Made by a program: the position numbers and the translations under genes | DNA from: Phaeosaccion multiseriatum | Lineage: Eukaryota; Ochrophyta, other classes | Assembly (NCBI GenBank): GCA_965112735.1 | Contig: OZ218955.1 | Span: 2,790,001-2,854,000, forward strand | Direction of reading: 5' to 3' | DNA length: 64,000 nucleotides | The notes under the pieces: generated by a model | Told to the model about the DNA's origin: nothing | Seen by the model: only the letters and a program-made list of their open reading frames with translations | Database searches by the model: none | Shown: piece after piece, positions 1 through 10,347 of the stretch | Position numbering within the stretch: the stretch's first letter is position 1 | Layout: each line of letters starts with the position of its first letter

Positions 1-1373
1 TTCTGCAGCCGAGCCCGCTCCTTCTGCTGCACCTGCTCCTCCGTCAGCGGCTTGAGGTTGGGGGGAGGCGTCGTGGAGCTGCTTGTGGAGCTGCTCGCCA
101 AGCCCCAGTCCTTCTCGAAGTCCCTGACGAGCCCGTCGAACATGGTCGAGAAAGAGTCCTCGATTTCGAGGCGGGCCCTCTCCGCCTTCTCCGCCCTCTC
201 CAAGCGCTCCTTGATGGCCTTCTCCCTCCTCTCCTCGGCCTCCTGCCGGGCTGCAGCTTGCTTCGCCGCCTCCACGCGAGCGGCGATCTGCCTGTTGGTA
301 TCGTCGATCTGCTGCTCCCTCTGCTGCAGCTGCTGCGTCAAGTCCGTCTTCTCCTCGCTGCTCATTGCGCCCCACCCGCCCACCTTGGGCAGCACCACCG
401 TGAGCTTCCTGGCGCCGCCCTCCTCCTCCGACCACTCCGTGGACAAGCTCTGCTCCCACTGCACCTTGAGCTCTGCGTCCGACTGTGACTCCTCCTCCTT
501 GGAGACAGACACGGGCGAGCCCGCCGAAGCAGTCTCTACCTCCGCCGTGATGGTGGCGCTGGCTGTCTCGGTGGTGCTGGGGGCGTCGTCTCTCCTCTCT
601 GCGCTCGGCTCTTGCACCTCCCTGTAGAGCTCCAGTCCCTCCGGCAGCTCGAACGCCTGAGAGAAGGAGCGCTGCACCGTTCGCGTGACCTGCTGCTGCT
701 CCTCGCGCCAGTGCTGGTAGGGGCCGCTACCGAAGATGAGCTGGGCCATGAGGTCCGAGTCCGTCGTGTAGGGTCTCATCACCGTGCGGCTCTGGCGCTC
801 CTCCTCCGTGGTGCCGACCTGGACATTGAGGTAGCGTGCTCCGGGCGCGCCCTCCAGAGTGACCTGCACGTCACCCTCGGCCACCCCTCCGGCCGCAGGT
901 GTGTCCACGCGAGGCTGGGTCGAATCGCTCTGCTGGTCCTCCTCCTGATGCTCCTCCTTCTGCTCGTCCTTCTGCCCCTCGGCCTGCTGCTGCTTGTTGG
1001 TGGCGGGTGCTGGGAAGGTGAAGGAGACACGAATCTCCGAGTCCGATTCCTCGATCTTGGGGCTCGACAGCACTCCCTCAATAGGGTGCTGCTGCTCCTG
1101 CTGCTGTTGCTTCTTCGTCTCCTGCTGCCTCCTGTACTGCCTCGGAGCGGGGGCTACACACGGACCGAAGGCGAAGCCTAGGTCTCTGCCTGAGAGCAGG
1201 GAAGGCGAAATGCTCAATCTCCTCCTCGGGTTATCGCACAGGCCCATCTGCGGGCTCTGTTGCCTCTGCCTCTGCTGCCGCCATCGCTGCTCCCGCTGGC
1301 GGTGCCTCGCCGGGCCGGAGGGCGCGGTGATGAAGGCAGCGGCAGGGAATAGATGCGAGCGGGCTCCTCCCAT
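1..1373 (-). CDS. Large HSP20-type protein, copy A (3' end beyond window)
   Basis: The reading frame opens at ATG 1373-1371 and stays open for 457 codons to the window edge, so the C-terminus is missing. From about codon 89 onward it is almost identical to copy B at 1722-3548, without any insertion or deletion over 1,110 bases; only the first 88 or so codons differ. The alpha-crystallin domain of copy B lies just past the part visible here, so the family call rests on that identity. Visible parts are a Gln/Arg-rich N-terminus, an acidic middle, and a Glu/Gln/Lys-rich coiled coil. Small heat-shock proteins are ATP-independent holdases, usually 15-30 kDa; this one is far longer. It is transcribed away from copy B. 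Few differences are visible (for example an Ala/Val change near the coiled coil), which points to recent duplication or gene conversion. Confidence 0.82.
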   Translation of the reverse strand, partial: MGGARSHLFPAAAFITAPSGPARHRQREQRWRQQRQRQQSPQMGLCDNPRRRLSISPSLLSGRDLGFAFGPCVAPAPRQYRRQQETKKQQQQEQQHPIEGVLSSPKIEESDSEIRVSFTFPAPATNKQQQAEGQKDEQKEEHQEEDQQSDSTQPRVDTPAAGGVAEGDVQVTLEGAPGARYLNVQVGTTEEERQSRTVMRPYTTDSDLMAQLIFGSGPYQHWREEQQQVTRTVQRSFSQAFELPEGLELYREVQEPSAERRDDAPSTTETASATITAEVETASAGSPVSVSKEEESQSDAELKVQWEQSLSTEWSEEEGGARKLTVVLPKVGGWGAMSSEEKTDLTQQLQQREQQIDDTNRQIAARVEAAKQAAARQEAEERREKAIKERLERAEKAERARLEIEDSFSTMFDGLVRDFEKDWGLASSSTSSSTTPPPNLKPLTEEQVQQKERARLQ

Positions 1374-1721
1374 GCTGCTGCTGATATAGTACACCATTTC
1401 TTCTTGTTCGTTTGTTTCGTTGTTTGTGAGCCCATTGCTTCGTCTTCATCTTCCCCTTTTTTCTGGATTGATCTCGAACTTATTAAGTGCCATCTCGAAC
1501 GATCTAGATGCGTGTGTTGGTTCTCTGACTCACAGATGGCAGGGAATGTTATTTGTTTTTCTTCTGATTTCCCATGGGAGATTCCACGTGGAGACGATTA
1601 AGACACATGACACCTTTTCATTTCCTCACAACACATCCTTCATTGGACAAGCAACACATCTTTCTTTCCTCACGAACCTCCTCATACTAACGCGGTAGTA
1701 CGCAGAAATTAAAAGCACAAC
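1374..1721. promoter_or_regulatory. Shared divergent promoter of the HSP20 pair
   Basis: 348 bases separate the two start codons. The nonamer ATCTCGAAC occurs twice (1471-1479 and 1492-1500), 21 bases apart, that is two helical turns; with nearby TTC and GAT/TAGA blocks it is reminiscent of GAA/TTC heat-shock-factor boxes, though no perfect three-box element is present. No clear TATA box was seen. Role is inferred from position. Confidence 0.5.
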
Positions 1722-3548
1722 ATGGGCTTCAGCGGGCACCCGATGCCAGCAGGCTACATGCTCTCGCCCAGTGCAGCGGCGCTTCTTCCCCCATCCCTCG
1801 GGAACGGGGCCGCCTTTATCAGCATGAGCATGCCCTGTGGCTCGTTCGAGTGCCAACAGGAGAGGCGTCAGCAGCAGCGGGTCCGGGAACAGCAGCGGCG
1901 GCGACTGTGGGAGGAGCAGCGGCGATACGGAGGCGGGCCTCGCGGAGTCAGCTTCGAGGTGGGCTCCAGCCCGCGCCAGTGGAAGCAGAGGCAACAGCGG
2001 AACGGGGCGCTTTGGGAGCCTTTCATGACCCGCGCTCTTCGCGACATCGAGACCCAGCTCCCTCCTATGCGGCAGCGGCAGCAACAGCAGCAGGAGCAGC
2101 AGCACCCTGTTGAGGGAGTGCTGTCGAGCCCCAAGATCGAGGAATCGGACTCGGAGATTCGTGTCTCCTTCACCTTCCCAGCACCCGCCACCAACAAGCA
2201 GCAGCAGGCCGAGGGGCAGAAGGACGAGCAGAAGGAGGAGCATCAGGAGGAGGACCAGCAGAGCGATTCGACCCAGCCTCGCGTGGACACACCTGCGGCC
2301 GGAGGGGTGGCCGAGGGTGACGTTCAGGTCACTCTGGAGGGCGCGCCCGGAGCACGCTACCTCAATGTCCAGGTCGGCACCACGGAGGAGGAGCGCCAGA
2401 GCCGCACGGTGATGAGGCCCTACACGACGGACTCGGACCTCATGGCCCAGCTCATCTTCGGCAGCGGCCCCTACCAGCACTGGCGCGAGGAGCAGCAGCA
2501 GGTCACGCGAACGGTGCAGCGCTCCTTCTCTCAGGCGTTCGAGCTGCCGGAGGGACTGGAGCTCTACAGGGAGGTGCAAGAGCCGAGCGCAGAGGGGAGA
2601 GACGACGCCCCCAGCACCACCGAGACAGCCAGCGCCACCATCACGGCGGAGGTAGAGACTGCTTCGGCGGGCTCGCCCGTGTCTGTCTCCAAGGAGGAGG
2701 AGTCACAGTCGGACGCAGAGCTCAAGGTGCAGTGGGAGCAGAGCTTGTCCACGGAGTGGTCGGAGGAGGAGGGCGGCGCCAGGAAGCTCACGGTGGTGCT
2801 GCCCAAGGTGGGCGGGTGGGGCGCCATGAGCAGCGAGGAGAAGGCGGACTTGACGCAGCAGCTGCAGCAGAGGGAGCAGCAGATCGACGATACCAACAGG
2901 CAGATCACCGCTCGTGTGGAGGCGGCGAAGCAAGCTGCAGCCCGGCAGGAGGCCGAGGAGAGGAGGGAGAAGGCCATCAAGGAGCGCTTGGAGAGGGCGG
3001 AGAAGGCGGAGAGGGCCCGCCTCGAAATCGAGGACTCTTTCTCGACCATGTTCGACGGGCTCGTCAGGGACTTCGAGAAGGACTGGGGCTTGGCGAGCAG
3101 CTCCACAAGCAGCTCCACGACGCCTCCCCCCAACCTCAAGCCGCTGACGGAGGAGCAGGTGCAGCAGAAGGAGCGGGCTCGGCTGCAGAAGGTTCTCGCG
3201 GCCAGACGCGCAGAGATGTACGTGGAGATCGCACCTCGCAAGGAGGAGGGGTACGCGGCGAAGGTGTTCCTTCCGGAGGGGCTGGAGAAGGAGGACGTGA
3301 CCATCAAGCTTGAGGAGGACAACGCCACTTTGGTCATCACGGCGACTCACCGTCAGCAGCAGCAGGAGGGCGAGGAGGGGCAGGGTGCGGCGGTGAGGTC
3401 CAGAGAGCGCCGCCTCAGGCTCGCCAAGGACGCCGACGTGGGCGCCATCAGCGCGTCCTTCGTGCAGGGAGAGGCGGGTGAGGGAGGGCCGGAGGCTCTG
3501 AGCGTCACGGTGCCCAAGATGAAGCCCAGGACAATCACCATCCAGTGA
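1722..3548 (+). CDS. Large HSP20-type protein, copy B
   Basis: A single uninterrupted 608-codon frame. Residues 1-130 are Gln/Arg-rich and unlike copy A. About 370-440 form a strong coiled coil (repeated Glu, Lys, Arg, Gln heptads). Residues 499-608 look like an alpha-crystallin domain: it opens MYVEIAPRKEEGYAAKVFLP, continues with the beta-strand phrase VTIKLEEDNATLVITA, has the conserved ALSVTVPK strand and ends with an I-x-I-type tail (TITIQ). The family's role is to hold unfolding proteins in stress. At over 600 residues it is about three times the usual family length because of the N-terminal extension and coiled coil. No intron is needed, unlike nearly all neighbours, which fits heat-shock genes in general. 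The start at 1722 is the first ATG of the open frame (context ACAACATGG). Confidence 0.87.
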   Translation: MGFSGHPMPAGYMLSPSAAALLPPSLGNGAAFISMSMPCGSFECQQERRQQQRVREQQRRRLWEEQRRYGGGPRGVSFEVGSSPRQWKQRQQRNGALWEPFMTRALRDIETQLPPMRQRQQQQQEQQHPVEGVLSSPKIEESDSEIRVSFTFPAPATNKQQQAEGQKDEQKEEHQEEDQQSDSTQPRVDTPAAGGVAEGDVQVTLEGAPGARYLNVQVGTTEEERQSRTVMRPYTTDSDLMAQLIFGSGPYQHWREEQQQVTRTVQRSFSQAFELPEGLELYREVQEPSAEGRDDAPSTTETASATITAEVETASAGSPVSVSKEEESQSDAELKVQWEQSLSTEWSEEEGGARKLTVVLPKVGGWGAMSSEEKADLTQQLQQREQQIDDTNRQITARVEAAKQAAARQEAEERREKAIKERLERAEKAERARLEIEDSFSTMFDGLVRDFEKDWGLASSSTSSSTTPPPNLKPLTEEQVQQKERARLQKVLAARRAEMYVEIAPRKEEGYAAKVFLPEGLEKEDVTIKLEEDNATLVITATHRQQQQEGEEGQGAAVRSRERRLRLAKDADVGAISASFVQGEAGEGGPEALSVTVPKMKPRTITIQ

Positions 3549-4668
3549 GGGGAGGAGCTTTGCTTGTACAGTAGGGTAGGGTCGGATAGGGAAGAGTATA
3601 GTACGGGAGCACACACTTTTTGTATATAGACTACGATAGGGGAGGAGAAGCAAAACTTCTTTATAATCGACGATGTTTCATTTCTCTTTTCCTTCCTCTT
3701 TTACTACAACTGCTTTCAAGCTTCAGTGACGACTGAAAAAACTGGATGCCCAAATGCCCGACACAAACTCAGACTCCTGAAAGTAAGCTTGCCTCTTTTG
3801 CCGGCCATTTTAGTTCCCGCCCCCCCTCCCCTCCTTTCCCTCGGGCCCCTCCTGTCCCTTCCCTCGTCGCCGTGCATATGAGAGGTGAGACAGTCAATAG
3901 CGTACCCTTGCCCCCCCACCCCCATCCCCTACCCTTTCTACTCTATAGTGTCCCTCAAGCTGTAGGAGGACGGTCACGGCGGTCGCGGAATGTGGTGTGC
4001 TGTCCCATACTGAGCCAGCGCTTCCGATCTTGACGGTCTCTCTCCGCCAAAGTAGCCCTCTCACGTTCATTTCAGTTGTGCCCCGTTGCCTAGTCTGCGC
4101 AGTCTCTTCTCGCCTTCCCTTGTCTCATTCCTTCCTCTTTTCCTCTCTTCTGCGTTCGGCATGTTGTAGAAAATCATCAAATCAAAGCATCTCCTGCGCC
4201 GGCTTCCCTGTTTTTCGCGCCTCAATTACGCAGCCTCACAGTAACTCCCTGTCCCCCTCCCTGCGTCACGCCTCCTCTCCTGCACAAACCCCCTCTCGCT
4301 TGCCTCTCCTTCGTTTTTTGTTTTGTTTTTCAAAGTAGTGCTGTGTAGCTTTCGCTGCTACGCAGTCAAAATCATTCGCATGAGGCTATTGAAGCTCTCG
4401 CTGCTGCGCTGCACCGTCTCTTTCCATCTTCACCAAAATGCCATAGGGCTCCATAAAGTGCAGAATTCTCCTTCTCCGAAAAGCACTGCTGAAGCTCCCT
4501 CGCCGCTGTACGGTCTCTTTACAAGGCCAGAGCCGCACGGCCATTCGCACGTACGGGGCTCATTCTCCTTCTCCGAAATGTAGTGCTGTAGCTCTCGCTG
4601 CTGTACCGTTTCTCTCCCCATCAAGATCTCGCTGGCTCCATAATGGAAGGGAGGATCTTTCGCTTTCC
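3549..4668. other. Intergenic region, tail-to-tail
   Basis: No convincing coding exon was found. The first 200 bases are the AT-rich 3' flank of HSP20 copy B. From 4345 there is an imperfect tandem repeat, listed separately. The remainder is pyrimidine-rich. Confidence 0.6.
4345..4650 (+). repeat. Diverged ~100-bp tandem repeat
   Basis: Units begin at about 4345 (partial), 4391, 4491 and 4588, each opening with a form of GTAGCTCTCGCTGCTG and a CCGTTTCTCT-like block; the two middle units share the end TTCTCCTTCTCCGAAA. The periods are 100 and 97 bases. It lies just beyond the stop of the possible small gene at 4669-4959. Confidence 0.7.
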
Positions 4669-4959
4669 CTACAACTGTACAGCCGCAGCAGCAGGACTTC
4701 CCAGGGTCAAAGCGGGCGCCGATGCATCTTCAGCGCCCGAGGACGCTGGGGCCTCACTGGTCGGGGTCGTGGCGGCGCTGGGGCTGCTGCTGGTGGATTT
4801 GGCAACCAGTGCGGCCGAGCGGGCCTTCTTGTCGAACGGGGAGGGCGGAGTGGGAAGGAAGTTATACTTGGACCGTCCCGTGGGAGTCCCTGTCCTCTCC
4901 TTCGGCGAGCGTGTGTGCTGCTTAGCGTTCGAGACGTACTTTTGGGATCGCAAAGGCAT
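4669..4959 (-). CDS. Possible small basic, Ser/Ala-rich protein (96 aa)
   Basis: An ATG at 4959-4957 in good context (AAACATGCC) opens 96 codons ending at TAG 4671-4669. A TATA-like TATTTAAGG lies on the same strand about 50 bases upstream (near 5008-5018), a plausible core promoter. The first 45 residues are basic (Lys, Arg, Ser, Thr, Pro); the rest is Ser/Ala/Thr/Pro-rich. No family was recognised, and no membrane segment or signal peptide is evident. The plus strand is also open here (4643-5071, 142 codons), but it lacks a comparable promoter. Minus orientation keeps the alternating strand pattern and makes 4960-5489 a shared promoter with the CDP-DAG synthase gene. Could be spurious. Confidence 0.38.
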   Translation of the reverse strand: MPLRSQKYVSNAKQHTRSPKERTGTPTGRSKYNFLPTPPSPFDKKARSAALVAKSTSSSPSAATTPTSEAPASSGAEDASAPALTLGSPAAAAVQL

Positions 4960-5489
4960 GTTTGAAGGCCAAGAGCTCTCTTTCTCAGTCGCAGTACCGC
5001 GGCTTCTCCTTAAATACTATCCTCGCCTCCACTCCTTGATGGTGGAAGGGGGGTACTGCTGCTGCTGTTGATGGCGGCGATTGTGTGAGATACTGTGAGC
5101 TTCAGCTTCTTTCGTACTACAGGCTGCTGCTGTTGATGGCGGCGTTGTGGAGCTAAACCCCCGAACACACGGGCATCAATCCAGAAGTTTGGCCTAAAAG
5201 TAACAGCCCAAAAGGAACATCCCCTTGGGTCGTTGACTTACGTTCGTCGTCATGCTTCTCTTGAGTTTGGCATCTTTTGAAAGCCGCCCTTCTTACGATC
5301 AAACGCGAGCAAGAACAGGGCTGCAATCTTGTGCTCTGCCCTCACTACATGAGGACTGGTTTTGACGCTGCTGGAGGCGACAGAAGGAAGACGTCGGGTT
5401 GCAAGAGAGGGGAAAGGGCTGAGACGAGAAGGGGGGGCGAGCCAGGAGGAGGAGAGGGAGGGACAAGGGGGGAGGGCCAGGAGAGCAGG
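4960..5489. promoter_or_regulatory. Intergenic region upstream of the CDP-DAG synthase gene
   Basis: 530 bases between divergent start codons. It carries a TATTTAAGG-like box for the minus gene and a repeated CTGCTGTTGATGGCGGCG block (near 5060 and 5130). A TTG-initiated extension of the synthase frame (from 5277) runs through here but has no in-frame ATG before 5490. Confidence 0.4.
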
Positions 5490-8400
5490 ATGGACGGTCT
5501 CCGGAAGGTCTCGCGTCGAAGGGCGCTGCCTAGAGGAGCCGGGCCCGTGGTGTTGGCCGTGCTTGCCATGGCTGGTCTGGGCCAGGCCTTCGTCGGCCCG
5601 TCCTCTAGCTTGCCTCATGCACACAAGGCCCTTTCCGGTGCTTGTCCGAAGAGCAGGAAGTGCAGACTCGATAGTGGGGTTTGTCGGGGCACCACCACCA
5701 CCACCAGCACCAGCAACAGCAGCAGCAGGGACAGCAGTGTTGGAAGTGGCGGCGGGGCAAAGGTCCCCAGGAGGATGCGCAGCTTCATGAGAAGGGGGAA
5801 GGGAGGGGGTAGCGAAAGAGGTGGTAGGAGCAATCGGGCAAGACTGCAAGCCGCAGCAGCATCGATTGCTGGATTTGGGGATGGACCAGGAGAAGCAGCA
5901 GGAGCATCGCCGGGAGCATCAACAGCAGTAGCAGGAGGAGAAGGAGGAGAAAGGTCGGGTGCTACCGCACAGCAGGATTATGACGAAAGTGACGGGATGA
6001 GGGGGCTGGGCATCGGCGGGGGGGTTGTAGCGGACTTTCAGCCGAGGAAGACGCGTGGACCCTTCAAAATGTTCCAGGTGAGGGACATTCTGTGGTGTGC
6101 CTGTTTCACCTGACACCGGGTGGGGACGGGAGTGCAGGGTGTGAGGAGAGGAGAGTAGTACAAGGTGTCAGGAGGTGCTAAGGCGTGGGGCGAAGCCACG
6201 AGGCGAACCTCTGTATCAGACGATGGCAGCCTGCGACCTCGCTAGGGAGGGGGAGGGTGGGGGCAGGCATCGAAAATGCTTGTACTTAGTGAGCCTCTTC
6301 CTCTCTGTCGTACCGACACACACCACCCTCCCCCCCCCCCCCCCTGTTGTTGTTCTAACACAGCTGTATTGGCAATACGTCGAGTGGCTGTGGCGCAGCA
6401 CCTCGATGTACCATCTTGACGCGGACCTCAAGATGGTGGGAGTGGCAGACAGAGTCCTTGGGGCAGTCAGGTAAGCCAATGAGGTTGGAGAAGTGGGTGG
6501 GTGGATGGCAAGGCCACTCGTCCCTTGTGTGACCCGGAGTTTATATGACTGACTGACTGACTGACTGATTGATTGATTGATTGAGTAACGGACTGACTGG
6601 TGAACCTGGCATGTGGCGTGACCTCTTGCCCCGCTCCCTTCTCCCTCGCCTCTCCCAAGCAGATCTGTGGAGGGCCTGGACCGGGATGTTGGCGACCGTC
6701 TGCGTACGAGCGATCTGAAGGACCGATTCGAGGCCACTGTCAGCGCCACACAGGTACGCACGCACGGACAAGCACGCCCCCGCAGATGGAGCGAGCCATT
6801 GTACTAGGCCATCCAGTGCCACCCCCCTCTTTCCCTCTCCATCATCCACTATGCGGGCATCCCTTGCCCCCACCGGACTCATGCAACGACGGCGGCGTGA
6901 CTCACGCACACACACACGTCACACACGCACATACATACACACGTATAGGCTCTGAAGGAAGGTGCCCTGCAGTTGAACGAGACGCAGCAGCGCCAGAAGG
7001 ATGAGCAAGAGAAGCTCAAAGCCGCGGCAGAAGCTGAAGCCAAGGAGGCCCGCGTCAAGCGTAAGGGCAGGAAGGGCAGCAAGAGCTTCAATCTGGCCAG
7101 TCGCATTCGCACGGGCTGTCTCATGGGTGAGTAGTGCGGGTAGGGTAGCCGTTGGTGGTACAGTAGCACCAGCAGCTATTGGTGGTCGAAGGCAATAGAC
7201 GGCTGGGCAGGATGGGTTGTGCTGTTGTGTTTCCTTCCCTGTGGGCCTCTTCTATCACTCTCAACTTCGCGAAGGGGTGGGTTGCACACTGAGACTGAAG
7301 TTGGATGCTCCGTGCCCGGTGTCTTTCCTCCTCCCTCCCTGCGCTTCTTTGCCCCTGCTCCTCCCTCCCTCCCTCCCTCCCTTAGGGATCATTGTGACAT
7401 TGTGGATCTTCAGCGGAGACACCGTCTTCGCCACGGGCTTCTTCTTGCAGGTACCGTATCGGATCCTACCCTGGTATCTATCTGCTCGCACTCCTTCCCT
7501 CCCTCCCTCACCCTCACCCTTCGCCCCACCACCACACACCACTCCGCCACACCCTCGCATGACATCTCCCCCCCCTCCCTGCCTGCCTGTCTCAGGCCAT
7601 GCTGGGTCAGCTTGAGTACTTCCGCCTTGTGATGCAGAAGGGTCACTTGCCCGCCCGCCGCATCTCGGCAGTGACCACCGTGTGTCTCTTCGCCTTCGCC
7701 TGTTGGCTGCCCGCATTCCATAGTCAGGTGAGACGTAAAAAGTATAGCGTGCGTGCGTGTGTGCGTGTGTCACCCACCTGTTGCTGCTGTATCACTAACT
7801 GGTTAACCTGCTGCTGCTGCTGCTGCTGCTGCTCACATCGAACCCGACCACTTCATGTGTGCGTGCGTGCGTTCGTGCAGGTGCTCCCTAATGCCGGTTT
7901 CTGCATCATGGCGTACTTCCTGTGCCTGCGCCGACGGCCCGCCACCATCGGAGACATCAGCACGACCTTCATGGGCGTGTTCTACTCCGCTTACATGCCC
8001 TCTTTCTGGGTCAGGCTGCGCTGTCTGCCGGAGGTGAGGGAGGGAGCAAGGGACGAGGAGGAGGTGACCCCACCATCCACTGCCATCACCTGCCGCTGAC
8101 CTCGGTCTTGCAGGCGCCGCCTTCCATGGCTGCACACTTCCTCACATGCCCCTCTTCTCTGCCATTCATCCCCCCGCCCCTCTCCCTTCTCCCTCCTCCC
8201 TCCCATCCCCTACTCCCCCCTTCCTCGACCATCAGGTGGCCCCGACCAAGCTGCTGGCCGTAGCCAAGCTCTCAGCGCTTTGGCCGAGCTGGGCCCCCAA
8301 GCTCATTCCGCCTCCCGACCTGTGGACTCAGGGAGGTGAGCCACGAGTGAGGAGGCCCTGCGTGTGAGGTGTGGGCGTGTGTGGTGGGGTTCCTCCTTGT

Positions 8401-8772
8401 CTTGCCGCTGCTGGTGCTGGTGCTGCTGGTGCTGCTGGTGCTGCTGCTGCTGTCCCTGGTGCTCTCACTGCTGTGAAGGAGCATGGCATGGACTTGCGTG
8501 CAGCTCTGCTCTGCTCTGCACCTTTCTCTGATGTGTGGTCCTTCGTACGTCTCTCCCCCCCCCGCCTCCCATCGGCAGCAATGATTACCTTCTGGACCTA
8601 TCTGAGCATTGTCTCTGCGGACGTGGGGGCATACTTTGTAGGTAAGGATCTTCTTCGTTGGCAAGAGAGGCTGCTGGAGGAGAGGGTTTCCTGCACCAAT
8701 CACACACACACGCAGACTCACACACGCACGCAGACTCACTCACACACACACTCAACTCACTCTCTCTTTCTT

Positions 8773-8829
<57 letters not shown>

Positions 8830-9133
8830 CAAGTCGCTGGGCAAGACCAAGCTGTCCAAATACAGCCCCAGCGCAGGCTACGCCTCTCCTAACAAGACCG
8901 TCGAGGGGCTGCTTGGCGGCTGTGCAGCCTGCATGGCCGTCTCCTCCCTCGGGGCCTGGACTATTAACTGGCCGCTTTGGTGGTTGAGCGGGTCGCTGTA
9001 TGGGGTCATGCTGTGTGCAGTCGGCCTGGTGGGTGACCTTACGGCCTCCATGTTCAAAAGAGATGCCGGCTTTAAGGACTCAGGAAACCTCCTGCCGGGA
9101 CACGGAGGCTACCTAGACCGGTGAGAAGGTCCC

Positions 9134-9164
<31 letters not shown>

Positions 9165-9415
9165 ATATGCCCGAATGCCTCTGTCTGTCTGTCTGTCTGT
9201 CTGTCCTCTCTCGTCTTCCCTCTTCTCTTCTCTTCTCTCCTCTCCTCCTCCTCCTCCTCCTCCTCACCCCTCTCCCCCCCCCATTGCGCCGCGCCCCCCC
9301 CCACAGAGTGGATAGCTACGTGTTCACGGCGCCTCCGGCTTACCTCTTCGCCACGGTGTGCCTGCCTCTGTTCGCAAGATTGGCCCGATACATGGCGCGG
9401 CTGTCCCCCGCATAA
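5490..9415 (+). CDS. Plastid-targeted phosphatidate cytidylyltransferase (CDP-DAG synthase)
   Basis: Converts phosphatidate and CTP to CDP-diacylglycerol, precursor of phosphatidylglycerol and phosphoinositides. Eleven exons join in phase to 625 residues: 5490-6077, 6364-6470, 6663-6753, 6949-7126, 7386-7450, 7596-7727, 7881-8033, 8236-8335, 8579-8641, 8829-9120, 9307-9415. Residues 1-30 form a signal peptide ending at GLGQAF/VGP, the Phe-containing motif of bipartite plastid presequences in ochrophyte algae; a Ser/Gly-rich linker follows. After a charged helix (exon 4) come hydrophobic segments typical of this integral membrane enzyme. Exon 10 carries the family signature: [13 protein letters not shown], then [11 protein letters not shown], completed as RVDS in exon 11. 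Start chosen as the only in-frame ATG placing a signal peptide at the N-terminus. Intron 9 ends in a long CA run directly at the acceptor. Confidence 0.94.
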
Positions 9416-10147
9416 CCAGCAAAGCACTTACATACACCGACTCGTACCCTCGATGCGTACAACGGAGGTCCGTCTCTGCTGGAGCGGACGGAGTGGAGAG
9501 CCGATCTCCTCTCCGTTTATCGTGGACTTGGGGGGGGGGGAAAGCCCTCTCGGCTTTGGGCCTTTTGAATAGATGGCAGCAGACGGGATATAAGCACACG
9601 CTTGGACGCTTTGAGTGAGTTTGAGTTATCAGACTCTTTCGATATTTTCTCCACCTCTCACCTCTTTTGACACTCAGGAGGTCTATTAATCTGGAACTGA
9701 ATGGTGAAGTTGCACCTCAGCTCTCCAACAGCGGTAGGGCAGCGTCCTTAAAAGTGAGGAATGTAGAAAGCACGGATAAAGAATAGATAGAGCGAGAGAG
9801 TAGAACTGTAAGGAGGAGCGAAAGAGCTTCCCCAGTGCATACGCTTTAATAAAAGGAAAAGGAGATTTAAAACACTGCTCGTACGTAATGGTGTCCCAAC
9901 TATAGTATACTGCTCCAGTCCTATGGCACGGGCATGAAACTGTCACTCTCGTGACGTCCTCTGACCGCACCCGACCGGGCGAGGGAGTGATTGATGGCGT
10001 AGTGCGTCTGCTTCCCACTTGCAGCTGCCTCTCTAATCCTCAACGCCTCCCCTCACCCGCACAAGCCGTGCGTTACAAGCACAAAAAGAAAAAATACGGC
10101 CCTACCTCTTTGCTACTGCCCCTACTGCTGCTGGTGCTGCTGCTACC

Positions 10148-10198
<51 letters not shown>

Positions 10199-10347
10199 AC
10201 CCCTACTACTGCTGCTGCTGCTGCTGCTTCACCCCCTCATGTCGCCTCCATAGCTCAGTTTCTCACCGTTGTCTTGCCGTTTGGCCCCTCACTCCTTCGC
10301 ACTGGAACGAACGGACGCCGTCCATCCACTGCCATCCTCCATCCCCA
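9416..10347. other. Convergent intergenic region with trinucleotide array
   Basis: 3' flanks of two convergent genes. Bases 10112-10231 are a mixed CTG/CTA/TTG trinucleotide array. A CCATCCACTGCCATCC-family copy lies at 10321-10336. No coding exon was seen. Confidence 0.6.

Larger units (their letters stand above)
1..3190. repeat. Inverted duplication covering two HSP20-type genes
   Basis: Bases 1-1110 and 2081-3190 are reverse complements, collinear to the base (position n pairs with 3191-n) with only scattered substitutions. The 970-base centre (1111-2080) is unrelated between halves and holds the two divergent gene starts. The left arm runs off the window, so its true length is unknown. 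Confidence 0.93.

Noticed and set aside
1626-2579. 317-codon minus-strand frame opposite HSP20 copy B
   Set aside because: Shadow frame of a GC-rich gene; the same shadow appears on the opposite strand of copy A (612-1181).
4643-5071. 142-codon plus-strand frame
   Set aside because: Its composition is Cys/Leu-rich at the end because of CTG repeats; the overlapping minus frame has a better start context and a TATA-like box. Kept as the alternative.
5250-5849. 199-codon minus-strand frame over the first exon of the CDP-DAG synthase gene
   Set aside because: The plus strand has the presequence and splices in phase to an unmistakable enzyme; the minus frame is a shadow.
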